From contig CALMGA010000449.1 of assembly GCA_937863205.1 (NCBI GenBank), positions 14,080 to 28,923 of the forward strand: a DNA stretch of 14,844 bases, read 5' to 3'. Under the pieces are notes generated by a model that did no database searches, had not been told where the DNA came from, and saw only the letters and a list, made by a program, of their open reading frames with translations. A program made the translations under genes and the position numbers. Of this stretch, positions 1 to 9,731 are shown piece by piece. How positions within the stretch are numbered: position 1 is the first letter of the stretch; every line of letters starts with the position of its first letter. The DNA is from an uncultured Beijerinckiaceae bacterium. GTDB lineage: Bacteria; Pseudomonadota; Alphaproteobacteria; Rhizobiales; Beijerinckiaceae.

Positions 1-1
1 A

Positions 2-517
2 GCCTGGGCCCTGGCCGGTTCGTCTGCCGAGGTCGCGCTGGCCCTTGCCTGCGCGCTCGGCGATGAGAGCCGGCGCGTGCTGCTGGTCGATGCCGACGCG
101 GGTCGCCGCGCCCTTTCGACGGCCTGCGGCGCGAAGGTCGCGGTCGGGCTCGCCGATGTCGTCGGCGGCCGCGTTTCGGCCGAAGACGCCATCATCCCCT
201 GGCCGGCTTTCGCGGTGCTGCCGGCCGGCGAAGCGCAGTCCCCGCCGCCGTTCCGGCGCTTCGCCGCCTTTCTCGCCCAAGCGCGCCAACGCTACGACCT
301 CGTGCTGGTGTGCGTCCCCGCGCTAGCCGAGGGCGGTTCCGCGATGGTGGAGTGCGAGGGCATCGACGGTCTTGTTCTCGTCGCCTCGCAGGACGATCTG
401 CACCGCGGCGCCTTCATCGAGGCGGTGGATGCCGTGGGCACCTCGCCCGGTTTCCTTGGCCTGGTGCTCACCGGCGCGTCGGCAGCGGCCGACGGCGCCT
501 TCGCGCTCGCCGGCTGA
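2..517 (+). CDS. BY-kinase/MinD-like polysaccharide-cluster ATPase, C-terminal part (5' end outside window)
   Basis: The reading frame is open from the left edge to the TGA at 515-517, so about 171 residues are seen and the start lies outside. The segment resembles the ATPase domain of CpsD/ExoP-type tyrosine autokinases, which sit at the inner membrane and control polysaccharide chain length and export. The clearest mark is RRVLLVDADAGRRAL, matching the Walker A' strand (VLLIDADLRRP in the family), followed by a MinD-like order: GLADVVGG, FAVLPAG, then YDLVLVCVP at the Walker B position. Two key sites are off. Where GKTT is expected before VALNLA, the sequence reads GSSAEVALALA, with no lysine, and the Walker B aspartate is replaced by cysteine. 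No tyrosine-rich tail is present. It may be a regulatory or inactive member. The family is fairly sure; kinase activity is doubtful. Confidence 0.6.
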   Translation, partial: AWALAGSSAEVALALACALGDESRRVLLVDADAGRRALSTACGAKVAVGLADVVGGRVSAEDAIIPWPAFAVLPAGEAQSPPPFRRFAAFLAQARQRYDLVLVCVPALAEGGSAMVECEGIDGLVLVASQDDLHRGAFIEAVDAVGTSPGFLGLVLTGASAAADGAFALAG

Positions 518-707
518 GCAAATTCGAATGACGCAGCTCAGGATGTGAGCAGGCTCGCGGCGGGGCGCGTCGGGTTTGCCCGAGACACCGCTTCCTTCAC
601 GAGGGGCGGGAAAGGTCATCGGCGATGGGTCGAAGTAGTTCCGCGCGCTTGCCTTCATTGGCGGTTCGTCTAGCGTCAGCTCGTTCTATCGAGGAAGGTG
701 ACAGTCT

Positions 708-1190
708 ATGAAACCGATCGTTGTCGGCGTGCTGGCCACTATGCTGTCCTGCGGGATCGCCTATGCCGACACCAACGTGAGCGGGTGGGAGGTGTCCAGC
801 AAGCCGGACAAGGGCGTTTGTACGGCCGCTCGCGATTACAAGGACGCCGCCGACGACAACAAGGAGAACGCGGTCGTTTTCGGACTGGTCAGGGCCGACG
901 GTGCGCTGGTGCTCATCGTGAATTTCACTTACGAAGACTGGAAGTGGGACAAGGACGAGGACGTCAAGGCCGATTTGCTGATCGATGGCGAGATGATCCT
1001 CAAGCAAGCCAAGTGGAAGGGCGACAAGCAGGGCCTCACCGCGACCTTTGACCAGAGCGGCGACATCCTCAGCAAGTTCGGCAACGGCAAGAAGGTCGTG
1101 CTGCATTTCGAGAACGGCGATGCTGATTTCTTCACGCCCAATGCGGGCATGGCGATCGGCGCTGTCCAGCAATGCCTCGATGCGAAATAG
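708..1190 (+). CDS. Small secreted (periplasmic) protein of unknown function
   Basis: This 160-residue protein opens with a typical Sec signal peptide: MKP, a hydrophobic core to about residue 18, and an AYA cleavage site before Asp21. The mature part is about 140 residues, acidic and lysine-rich, with aromatic patches such as FTYEDWKWDKDED. It has exactly two cysteines, Cys38 and Cys156, near its two ends, which could form one disulfide after export. I see no catalytic motif. The overall plan (Trp and Cys early, alternating beta-strand-like segments, Ala..Cys at the end) recalls small IalB-like periplasmic proteins of alphaproteobacteria, but I cannot assign it to that family. A strong ribosome site (GAGGAAGG, 690-697) supports the ATG at 708. 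It stands alone: 190 bp follow the previous gene and a hairpin follows its stop. Confidence 0.8.
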   Translation: MKPIVVGVLATMLSCGIAYADTNVSGWEVSSKPDKGVCTAARDYKDAADDNKENAVVFGLVRADGALVLIVNFTYEDWKWDKDEDVKADLLIDGEMILKQAKWKGDKQGLTATFDQSGDILSKFGNGKKVVLHFENGDADFFTPNAGMAIGAVQQCLDAK

Positions 1191-1204
1191 CTTGGGTCAA
1201 GGAC

Positions 1205-1226
1205 CGGTGCGGGATCTGCCGCACCG
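1205..1226 (+). terminator. GC-rich hairpin after the secreted-protein gene
   Basis: An 8-bp perfect stem, CGGTGCGG (1205-1212) and CCGCACCG (1219-1226), closes a 6-nt loop, 15 bp after the stop of the preceding gene. No T-run follows, so it is not a classical intrinsic terminator. It could still pause polymerase or stabilise the 3' end of the mRNA. Confidence 0.4.
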
Positions 1227-1435
1227 ACGGCCTAAGCAGGTTTCGCGAAAGGGCCCCGCGGTTTCGCTATCGAAACATGCGGCTTGTCAGAAAGCCCAGC
1301 GGGTGAAGCGTTGGCCTGCCGACGCGAACCTTCTTAGGATCGTCCGACGCCCGGCAATCAAATCTCAACGGAACTAAGCCACCCTGCGCCTGACCCGACG
1401 ACAATCGCTTCGTCGTCTCCGGGAAAGGCCCCGTC

Positions 1436-3319
1436 ATGCATGCTTCCGTCGGGCTGGAACTGCCGGCGCAAGATTTGCCCTTTTCCGTTTCGCCGATAGG
1501 TAGCCTGCCCGTTCCGGGCTCGGCCGTCGCCTTCATGGGGATCAGCGGCTTCCTTCATCCCGCCGGAGGTCCGGTCGGCGTCGTCCTGTGCTCGCCCTGG
1601 GGTTTCGAAGAGCTCAGCATGCGCAAGGGCTGGCGCCTGCTGGCCGAAGCCATCGCCGGCGCCGGCTATCCCTGCTTGCGGTTCGATTATCCCGGCACCG
1701 GAAATTCGCTGGGTGCGACCGCCGACATCGCCTCGATCGCCGAATGGGTTGGCTCGGTCCACCGGGCTGCTGAGTTCCTGCGTGTCAGGACGGGCGTGCG
1801 ACGCTTCGTTTTCCTCGGCCAATCTCTCGGAGCGACGCTTGCCGTCACCGCCGCCCGCGCGCGCAGCGATGTCGTGGGGCTGCAACTGATCGCGCCGGTG
1901 GTCAAGGGACGGACTTACGCCCGCGAACTGGCCGCCACCGGCGCGCTGGTCGCGCAGCGACTCGGCGTGTCCCACAAGGCGAGCGCCGTTGAGGCGCTCA
2001 ACGTCGTCGGCTTCCCGCTCACGCGGTCGCTCGTGGACAGTTTGAAGGCACTCGAGATCGCCCGCCTCGATCGGCTCGGCGGCTTCGAGGCGACGATCTT
2101 CGATCAAAGCGACCGCAAGGCCGGCGTCGAGCTGCTGGAGCAGCTCCGCACGGCCGGCGCGAACGCCCACCTCGAAACGGTGGATCCGTATCACCTGATG
2201 ATCTCGGATGCGGTGACCATCCAGCCGCTCCCGGTTGCGCCCGAACGCGTCGTCGCCGCCCTGCGCCGCGCCCATCCGATGGTCGCGCCTGCGCTTGCGC
2301 CTAAACCCGTGTCCAGATCCATTCCGATGGCCGCCGGCGCGACCCTCGCCGACGTCGGGTTCTGCGAGGAGGCCCTGCGCTTCGGGACCGAGGGCAGCCT
2401 GTTCGGCGTCCTGTGCCAGCCGTCCCGGCCGCTTGCCGGCGCGCCGGCGGTGGTGCTGCTCAACCGCGGGCTCAACGCCCACGTCGGGTGGCGCCGCGTT
2501 TCGGTGGACCACGCCCGCGCGCTGGCCCGGACGGGCATCGCCAGCTTGCGCATCGACGTCGCCGGCATCGGGGAAAGCCGCGACGAGGCCGGCCGGCCGG
2601 GCAACCTCATCTATTCCGACCTGCTTTTGCCCGACATCCGCGCGGCGGTGGACGTTCTGCAACGGCGCGGGCACGGGCGCATCGCGCTGGCCGGCGTGTG
2701 CTCCGGCGCTTACGCAGCCCTTCTGGCGGCAAGGAGCGACGATCGCATCACCGATGTCTTCGCCGTCAACCCGCAGCGCCTGGTGTGGAACCCGGCCGAG
2801 GATCCGGAGGAGCTCGTCCGCTACGGGCTGCGCTCGGTCAACGACTACGTCGGCGACCTTCGCGGCGGCCTCGCCTGGCGCAAGCTGATCCGTTCGCGCC
2901 GGCGCGTCTGGCCGGCGGCGCGCTTCCTGCTCCGGCGATACGTGCGCAACGCCGCCGCCCTCGTGCCGCTCGCCCTGCGCTCGGCGCTGCTGCCGCGCTC
3001 GATGGCCGCCCGCGTGAGCTCCGCCTTCAACACCCTCGCCGCCAGCGGGACGCGCGTGGCGCTGGTGTTTTCCGCCGGCGACCCGGGCCTTGACGAATTG
3101 CGGCAGTTCTTCGGGCCGGCCGGACGCGACCTGCGCCACCCCGGCGCTTCGGTCGTTGTGATCCCAGGCGCCGATCACAACCTGACGACGACGACCGCGT
3201 CCGACCTGATGCTGGCGCAGCTCCTGCGCTTCTGCGGTGCGGACGGTCCGGGCGAGGCCGCGCCGGCGGCCGAGCTGGCACGGCCGAGCGGGGGGCAACC
3301 GGCCGCTTGCGCGAGCTGA
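1436..3319 (+). CDS. Tandem alpha/beta-hydrolase, likely polysaccharide-cluster associated
   Basis: At 627 residues this protein holds two alpha/beta-hydrolase units. The first (about 25-275) has LRFDYPGTGNS, the nucleophile elbow FLGQSLGA (Ser130) and a possible catalytic His253 in DPYHLM. The second (about 300-610) has LRIDVAGIGESRDE, an elbow GVCSGAYAA whose central residue is Cys422, and a likely catalytic histidine, His581, in IPGADHN. The 'RxDYPGTGxS' wording is that of S33/Hydrolase_4-type serine hydrolases, which often accompany exopolysaccharide or exosortase loci, presumably handling acyl or peptide substituents. The substrate here is unknown. No signal peptide is seen, so it is probably cytoplasmic. 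The start at 1436 is backed by AAAGG seven bases upstream. The autokinase-like gene and FkbM relic on either side support a polysaccharide role; that link is inference. A Cys-based second elbow resembles dienelactone hydrolases. Confidence 0.8.
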   Translation: MHASVGLELPAQDLPFSVSPIGSLPVPGSAVAFMGISGFLHPAGGPVGVVLCSPWGFEELSMRKGWRLLAEAIAGAGYPCLRFDYPGTGNSLGATADIASIAEWVGSVHRAAEFLRVRTGVRRFVFLGQSLGATLAVTAARARSDVVGLQLIAPVVKGRTYARELAATGALVAQRLGVSHKASAVEALNVVGFPLTRSLVDSLKALEIARLDRLGGFEATIFDQSDRKAGVELLEQLRTAGANAHLETVDPYHLMISDAVTIQPLPVAPERVVAALRRAHPMVAPALAPKPVSRSIPMAAGATLADVGFCEEALRFGTEGSLFGVLCQPSRPLAGAPAVVLLNRGLNAHVGWRRVSVDHARALARTGIASLRIDVAGIGESRDEAGRPGNLIYSDLLLPDIRAAVDVLQRRGHGRIALAGVCSGAYAALLAARSDDRITDVFAVNPQRLVWNPAEDPEELVRYGLRSVNDYVGDLRGGLAWRKLIRSRRRVWPAARFLLRRYVRNAAALVPLALRSALLPRSMAARVSSAFNTLAASGTRVALVFSAGDPGLDELRQFFGPAGRDLRHPGASVVVIPGADHNLTTTTASDLMLAQLLRFCGADGPGEAAPAAELARPSGGQPAACAS

Positions 3320-3483
3320 AAGCAGGCCGGCGGCGGCGCGCCACCACTGCCGCGGGCGGGCTCCCCGAAGCGCGAGGACTCCCGGAGCGCCGATGCAGAC
3401 GGACGGGGCATGGCCGGACATCCTCCACCTTGCTTCACAACAGATCAAACAAGCGGCGCATGGGAGCCGCCCAGGATCGCCTG

Positions 3484-3770
3484 CCGGGTAGCGCGAGCGA
3501 GACCGTGCGGCTGACCCGCCTCGACGATGTCGAGATCGCCGGACCCTTCCGCTTCATCAAGAGCGATGCGGAAGGGCGGAAGGCCTCGTCTTACCCGGCG
3601 CCCGGCGGCTTCTGGAAAAGCGGCACCCGATGATCGCGGCCAACGTCCCCGGCCTGCCGGCCGTCTCGGGAAGCAGCGCCGACGAATTCCTGCAAGCGAT
3701 GTTCGCCCGCGGCTATCGCTGCCATGTCCTGGAGGACGACGGAACGACGAACAAACCGATCATGCGCTCC
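3484..3770 (+). pseudogene. FkbM-family methyltransferase relic (frameshifted, truncated at both ends)
   Basis: FkbM-type SAM methyltransferases carry a conserved stretch of the form 'LDD...FIKxDxEGxE..VL.GA...L...RP'. Here one frame reads TRLDDVEIAGPFRFIKSDAEG (in two parts) up to about 3570. Changing frame by one base near 3580-3586 then gives LVLPGARRLLEKRHPMIAAN, then SADEFLQAMFARGYRCHVLEDDG to about 3760. This is the expected C-terminal half of the family, with what looks like a one-base deletion. The N-terminal half, with the SAM-binding glycine loop, is absent, and the 3' end runs into the convergent cupin gene at 3796. FkbM enzymes commonly O-methylate sugars in polysaccharide loci, which fits the genes upstream. 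It cannot make a working enzyme as read. The left boundary is approximate. Confidence 0.65.
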
Positions 3771-3795
3771 TTTCGCGGATCGAGGTCGCGGCGCA

Positions 3796-4227
3796 TCAGG
3801 AAAGGCGCGGCGCCGGCCGCCAGTTGGGCGGCGCCACTTCGAAGCCTTCGAAGCGGAAGCCGGGCGCCACCGTGCAGCCGACCAGCGTCCACGCGCCCAG
3901 GCTCGTCGCCGTCTGCCAATGCCCCTGCGGAACGATGAGCTGCGGAAGCTGCCCGGCAGCGAGGTCCGGGCCGAGGTGGTGGGACGCTGCATCGTGCCCG
4001 TTGGGGCTGAGGGTGAGAACGAGCGGCGCGCCGGCATGCCAATGCCATACCTCGACGGCGTCGATGCGGTGCCATTCCGAAACCTCGCCGACGTCGAGCA
4101 GGTAGAAGATCGCCGTTGAAGCCGGGCGCCCCTCGACGAGGTGCGCGTCGCGGAAGGTTTCGCGATACCAGCCACCCTCGGGATGGGGCGCGAGCCGGAG
4201 ATGCGCGATCACGTCCTGCGCCGTCAT
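3796..4227 (-). CDS. Cupin_5 / DUF985 family protein
   Basis: This 143-residue protein is a single cupin barrel of the DUF985 (cupin_5) family. The family signature HPEGGWYRETFR is at residues 15-26, then IFYLL, EWHRIDAVEVWHWHAGAPL (about 51-69), IVPQGHWQTA and GCTVAPGFRFEGFE near the C-terminus. The last block is diagnostic. The function of the family is not settled; structures show a small-molecule pocket lined by the conserved His and Glu residues. The gene starts 54 bp after the stop of mgtE on the same strand, so the two may be cotranscribed, though nothing in the protein suggests a role in magnesium transport. A GGGGA about nine bases upstream supports the ATG. Its 3' end abuts the FkbM relic on the other strand. 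Confidence 0.88.
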   Translation of the reverse strand: MTAQDVIAHLRLAPHPEGGWYRETFRDAHLVEGRPASTAIFYLLDVGEVSEWHRIDAVEVWHWHAGAPLVLTLSPNGHDAASHHLGPDLAAGQLPQLIVPQGHWQTATSLGAWTLVGCTVAPGFRFEGFEVAPPNWRPAPRLS

Positions 4228-4281
4228 CGGCTGGTCCCCATGGAACGGCCCTTTCGGGTTGCCTTCATCGCGTGCGCCCGT

Positions 4282-5730
4282 TCATCCCAGCCGGAACCAC
4301 AGCGTGGCGAAGCCGAGGAACGAGCAATAGCCGACGACGTCCGTTACCGTCGTGACGAAGGCCGAGGAGGAAATGGCGGGATCGACGGCGAAGCGCTCCA
4401 GCGCCAGCGGCACCAGGATGCCGCCGAGCGCGCCGGCGACGAGGTTGGTCAGCATGGCGGCGGCGATGACCACGCCGAGCCCGCCCTGGTGGAACCAGGC
4501 ATAGGCGCCGATGCCGGTGAGGACCCCGAAGGCCAAGCCGTTCAAGGCGCCCACCAGCAGCTCGCGGCCGATCACGCGGGCCACGTTGGCGCGCGTGAGA
4601 TCGCGGGTAGCCAGCGCCCGGATCACCACCGTCATCGTTTGTGTCGCCCCGTTGCCGCCCTGGCTCGCCACGATGGGGGCGAGAACGGCCAGCGCCACCA
4701 TCTTCTGTAGCTGGCCCGCGAAGGCGCCCAGCACGCTTGAGGCGACGAAGGCGGTGATGAGGTTGACGAACAGCCAAAGGAAGCGGCTGCGGGCGATCTC
4801 CCAAACCTTGTCCGACAAAGCCTCGTCGGGCGACACGCCGCCCATCGCCTTGATTTCCTCGTCGGCCTCCTCGCGAATGACGTCGAGTACGTCGTCGACC
4901 GTGATGACGCCGAGGAGGCGCAGGCCCTCGTCGACCACCGGGGCGGAAACGAGGTTGTACCGCTCGAAGAGCTGGGCGATGTCGGCCGCGTCCTGGTGCA
5001 CCTCGACCCGGCGGCGGTCGGTGCGCATGCGCTCGCTCAGCACCGCGCCGGGCGGCATCCGCATCAGCGCGTCGAGGAAGACGTTGCCCACCAGCCGGTG
5101 GCCGGGATCGACCACGAACACCTCGTAGAAATGGTCGGGAAGGGTGTCGGCCTCGGCGTCGCGCAGCATGTCGATGGCCTGACCGGCCGTCCAGAACGGC
5201 GGCACGGTGACCAGGGTCGTCTGCATCAGGCGCCCGGCCGAGTTCTCGGGAAAGTCGAGGGATCGCTTCAACGCCGCCCGGTCGATCGCCGGCAGCGCCG
5301 CCAGGATCTCCTGCCGGTCAACCGTATCGAGGTGTTCGAGCAGGGCGACGGCATCGTCGCTTTCCAGGTCCTGGACGTAGCGGGCGACGTCGGCGGCCGG
5401 CAGATCCTCGATCAGTTCGTCGCGGATCGCTTCGTCGACCTCGGTCAGCGCGGAAAAGTCGAAATGGCGCCCGAGCAGGCCGATCAGCGCCGCCCGATCG
5501 TGCGGGTCGAGCACCTCAATCAGGCCGCCAAGGTCGGTTTCGTGCAGGCCGCCGACCAGCAGCCTCAAGGCGTCCGGATCACGCGCGGCGATCGCCGCCT
5601 TGACGTCGGCGACGTACCGCGCGCGGAGTAGACCGTCGCCGTCCTGGCGCTCGTCGGGGAGGTGATCCTGATCCCCACCGCCGGCGTCCGCGCGCCGATA
5701 CCTTTCATCCGACCGGTCCAGGACACTCAT
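4282..5730 (-). CDS. mgtE: Magnesium transporter MgtE
   Basis: MgtE is a homodimeric Mg2+ channel of the inner membrane, gated by its own cytoplasmic Mg2+ sensor. The order matches. An N-terminal superhelical MgtE_N domain covers about residues 40-160 (repeats such as DLGGLIEVLDPHDRAALIGLL and DVARYVQDLESDDAVALLEHL). A CBS pair follows (about 165-295, with YEVFVVDPGHRLVGNV and LLGVITVDDVLDVI), then five membrane segments from WLFVNLITAFVASS onward. The conserved loop APIVASQGGNGATQ is near residue 357, and Asp464 in TDVVGY is the counterpart of the ion-selecting aspartate of Thermus MgtE. Residue numbers use the ATG at 5728-5730, giving 482 residues. An upstream ATG at 5811 would add 27 residues rich in Pro and charged residues, and has no visible ribosome site. 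The cupin gene follows on the same strand. Confidence 0.93.
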   Translation of the reverse strand: MSVLDRSDERYRRADAGGGDQDHLPDERQDGDGLLRARYVADVKAAIAARDPDALRLLVGGLHETDLGGLIEVLDPHDRAALIGLLGRHFDFSALTEVDEAIRDELIEDLPAADVARYVQDLESDDAVALLEHLDTVDRQEILAALPAIDRAALKRSLDFPENSAGRLMQTTLVTVPPFWTAGQAIDMLRDAEADTLPDHFYEVFVVDPGHRLVGNVFLDALMRMPPGAVLSERMRTDRRRVEVHQDAADIAQLFERYNLVSAPVVDEGLRLLGVITVDDVLDVIREEADEEIKAMGGVSPDEALSDKVWEIARSRFLWLFVNLITAFVASSVLGAFAGQLQKMVALAVLAPIVASQGGNGATQTMTVVIRALATRDLTRANVARVIGRELLVGALNGLAFGVLTGIGAYAWFHQGGLGVVIAAAMLTNLVAGALGGILVPLALERFAVDPAISSSAFVTTVTDVVGYCSFLGFATLWFRLG

Positions 5731-5907
5731 GGGCGGTTCCGGCTGTGGAAGATGGACCCTGGGATGTCCTGGCGTGACGCCGAGACTAGCTTCGTTGTCT
5801 GATCGCGTCATCCACGTACGGCAACGCCCGCGCTGGATGTGTCGATACGTCCACGGCGGACAGCATGCCGGACGATCGCAGTTGCCATCGGGGTCTCCAG
5901 AATGACC

Positions 5908-5927
5908 GCATCCCCGAATGGGGGTGC
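5908..5927 (-). terminator. Hairpin downstream of tRNA-Leu
   Basis: Read on the minus strand, an 8-bp stem with one G-T pair (GCACCCCC and GGGGATGC around a 4-nt loop) lies about 50 bases after the mature 3' end of the tRNA. No T-run follows. It may end or protect the tRNA precursor. Confidence 0.35.
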
Positions 5928-5978
5928 ACCGGCACCGGATGTCGAACCGCCGGTCTTCGCAGCCGCTGGATTCATTGC

Positions 5979-6063
5979 TGGTGCGGCCAAGAGGACTCGA
6001 ACCTCCACCGGTCTCCCGACTAGCACCTCAAGCTAGCGCGTCTACCAATTCCGCCATGGCCGC
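5979..6063 (-). tRNA. tRNA-Leu (anticodon GAG)
   Basis: Read on the minus strand, the 85-nt gene has a 7-bp acceptor stem (GCGGCCA with TGGCCGC), the D-arm AATTGGTAGACGC, an anticodon stem CTAGC/GCTAG around the loop TTGAGGT, and so anticodon GAG. It has a long variable arm with a CGG/CCG stem and GAGA loop, as expected for a class II tRNA, and a T-arm with TTCGAGT. The 3' CCA is encoded (complement of 5979-5981). It decodes CTC and CTT leucine codons; CTC is a common codon in the GC-rich genes here. Confidence 0.96.
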
Positions 6064-6102
6064 ATCCGGCGACCACGGGAACCCGTGCCGCAGGCGCCGG
6101 CC

Positions 6103-6131
6103 CGTCTAACAAATCGCCCCCGGCCTGACAA
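6103..6131 (-). promoter_or_regulatory. Likely sigma-70 promoter of tRNA-Leu
   Basis: On the minus strand, TTGTCA (complement of 6126-6131, five of six bases of the -35 consensus) is followed 17 bases later by TAGACG (complement of 6103-6108). Transcription would start near 6096, about 33 bases before the mature tRNA. The -10 box is a weak match, so this rests mainly on spacing and position. Confidence 0.45.
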
Positions 6132-6252
6132 GCGTCGGCGACCGCGTCCAAGGCCAGGAGGAGGTCTGCCAAGGGCGCACGAACCTCATCCGACGAGATC
6201 GGCGACCTTCGCCCAAGCCCCCGCGTGGCGAACTCTCCGGCTCCGGGCGCGA

Positions 6253-6972
6253 TCAGCTGCCGAGTTGTTCGGCAAGGTCGATGAGATCGCGGGCGCAAAT
6301 GTCGAAGGCCTCATCTTTCACGGGTTCCGGCGCACGGCCCCGCGGCGGCGGGCCGAACTCCAGCGGCCGGGCGACGAAGGCCGTTCGCATGCCGAACGCC
6401 TTGGCGGCGCGCAGGTCGTAGGGGTGGCAGGCGACCATCATGACGGCCTCGGGCGCCAGGTCGAGACAGTCGATGGCGAGCTGGTAAGCGGCCGGCGCCG
6501 GCTTGTAGGCGCGCACGAGTTCGCCGGTCAGCACGGCGTCGACTGGCAGGGCGGCGTGCTTGACCACGGCGATCGCCGCCGCCATGCCGGCGTTCGACAG
6601 GGTCGCCAGCGTGTATCGCCGCCGCAGCCTGAGCAGGCCGGCGACGCTGTCGGGCCAGGGATCGAGCCGGCTCCAGACCGCGTTCATCGCGTCGCGCTCG
6701 GTCGGGGCGTAGGCATCGGCGCAGCCGGCTTCGAAGAGCAGCACGTCGAGCGCCTCGCGGGTGATCTTGTCGACGCGCCGCCACGGCGCCTGCCCGGCGA
6801 TGATGGCATCCATCCCCTGCCGGTAAAGCTCGCGCCAGCGCACCGAAAGGGCCGGCCAGTCGAGGCTGAGCCCCTTGGCTTGGTTCGCGGCCGCGCCCAT
6901 CCGCCTCACCGGCTCGAAGAAGTCGACCAGGGTTCCCTGGACGTCGAAGACGAGAGCGCGGGGTTCGGTCAT
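6253..6972 (-). CDS. Haloacid dehalogenase type II-like HAD hydrolase
   Basis: This 239-residue protein of the HAD superfamily matches the length and layout of L-2-haloacid dehalogenases: motif I FDVQGTLVDF with nucleophile Asp10 and Thr14, a helical cap, motif II LATLSNAG (Ser126), motif III RAYKPAPAAY (Lys157, Tyr163), and motif IV VACHPYDLRAAKAFG (Asp186). In characterised enzymes the nucleophilic aspartate displaces halide from 2-haloalkanoates. Two pocket residues differ from the Pseudomonas L-DEX pattern: Gln12 replaces the Tyr of FDAYGT, and the motif IV Ser/Asn positions read Ala181/His183. The ACHxYD form is common in annotated type II relatives whose substrates are unknown, so a phosphatase or other role is possible. 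The ATG at 6970-6972 starts the conserved domain directly. It is divergent from glgX, sharing 120 bp upstream. Confidence 0.88.
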   Translation of the reverse strand: MTEPRALVFDVQGTLVDFFEPVRRMGAAANQAKGLSLDWPALSVRWRELYRQGMDAIIAGQAPWRRVDKITREALDVLLFEAGCADAYAPTERDAMNAVWSRLDPWPDSVAGLLRLRRRYTLATLSNAGMAAAIAVVKHAALPVDAVLTGELVRAYKPAPAAYQLAIDCLDLAPEAVMMVACHPYDLRAAKAFGMRTAFVARPLEFGPPPRGRAPEPVKDEAFDICARDLIDLAEQLGS

Positions 6973-7092
6973 GTCGCGTCCGCAGGTCTGGTCGGGTTCC
7001 GGTGGACAGGATGAACCCGCGGTGAACAAGTCGCGGCGCCACCCGTTACGCTCGGCAGGGCGCCGGATGCGGCATCGCCAAGGGGATCAATC

Positions 7093-9216
<2,124 letters not shown>

Positions 9217-9258
9217 CGTTCGACTTAACGCCACGTCCCGATGCGCGCCCGCTCACAA

Positions 9259-9287
9259 CATCGGACCCGAGAGGGTCCGGTCCGATG
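9259..9287 (+). terminator. Two mutually exclusive hairpins after glgX
   Basis: GGACCC (9263-9268) and GGGTCC (9273-9278) form a 6-bp stem capped by GAGA. The outer pair CATCGGACC (9259-9267) and GGTCCGATG (9279-9287) form a 9-bp stem that uses some of the same bases, so only one can form at a time. It lies 43 bases after the glgX stop. There is no immediate T-run, so termination is only one possibility. Confidence 0.35.
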
Positions 9288-9346
9288 CCCTAATCTGTTG
9301 TGTCGCTTTTGTCCGAAGCCGCCGCGCAGGTTCCGGTCCGATGCCC
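9277..9346 (+). repeat. 14-nt direct repeat pair
   Basis: The sequence CCGGTCCGATGCCC occurs at 9277-9290 and again at 9333-9346, 56 bases apart. In between is a T-rich patch (TTGTGTCGCTTTTGTCCG). The first copy overlaps the right arm of the hairpin at 9259-9287. The arrangement looks like a small dispersed intergenic repeat of the RIME/BIME kind, but copies elsewhere cannot be seen from this window. Confidence 0.5.
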
Positions 9347-9731
9347 AAGCGCGGGATCGGTGGAGCGACTGCTTCGTTGGCTGGAGCGACAGCGTGACCG
9401 GGGGACCGATACAGGGTGAAGCGTTGGAAGGCAGCAGGAAGACAAATGCTGACCATGCGATGCACCGTCGGCCTGATCGCCCGAAAGGCCCTGTCCGGCC
9501 CGGCCGTGCCTGCCGGACCCTGCGGCGACAAGCAGTCCAGCGGATCGCCAACATCCGAGGTCGGTCCCGCATCGACGCAGAAGGTCACGCCCGGCGCGAG
9601 GGCCGGGTCTGCGGGGCGCTCGGAGCCTTGAGCAAAGCCGACAGCGGAATTTTTACGTTGCATGGCAAACCGCAGACGCCGGGCGGCAGCATGGAACAAA
9701 GAGGCCCGGCGAAAGACGGTCGCGCCTCCAA

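Noticed and set aside
1358..3448. 696-codon minus-strand open frame
   Set aside because: It lies opposite the tandem hydrolase gene and reads as Arg/Gly/Ala-rich sequence with no motif; long antisense frames are expected opposite GC-rich genes.
5731..5811. Longer start for mgtE
   Set aside because: The 27 extra residues are Pro-rich and charged, no ribosome site precedes that ATG, and the MgtE_N domain begins well inside the shorter form.
6085..7014. 309-codon plus-strand open frame
   Set aside because: It is antisense to the HAD hydrolase gene and extends into the tRNA promoter region; composition is typical of a shadow frame.
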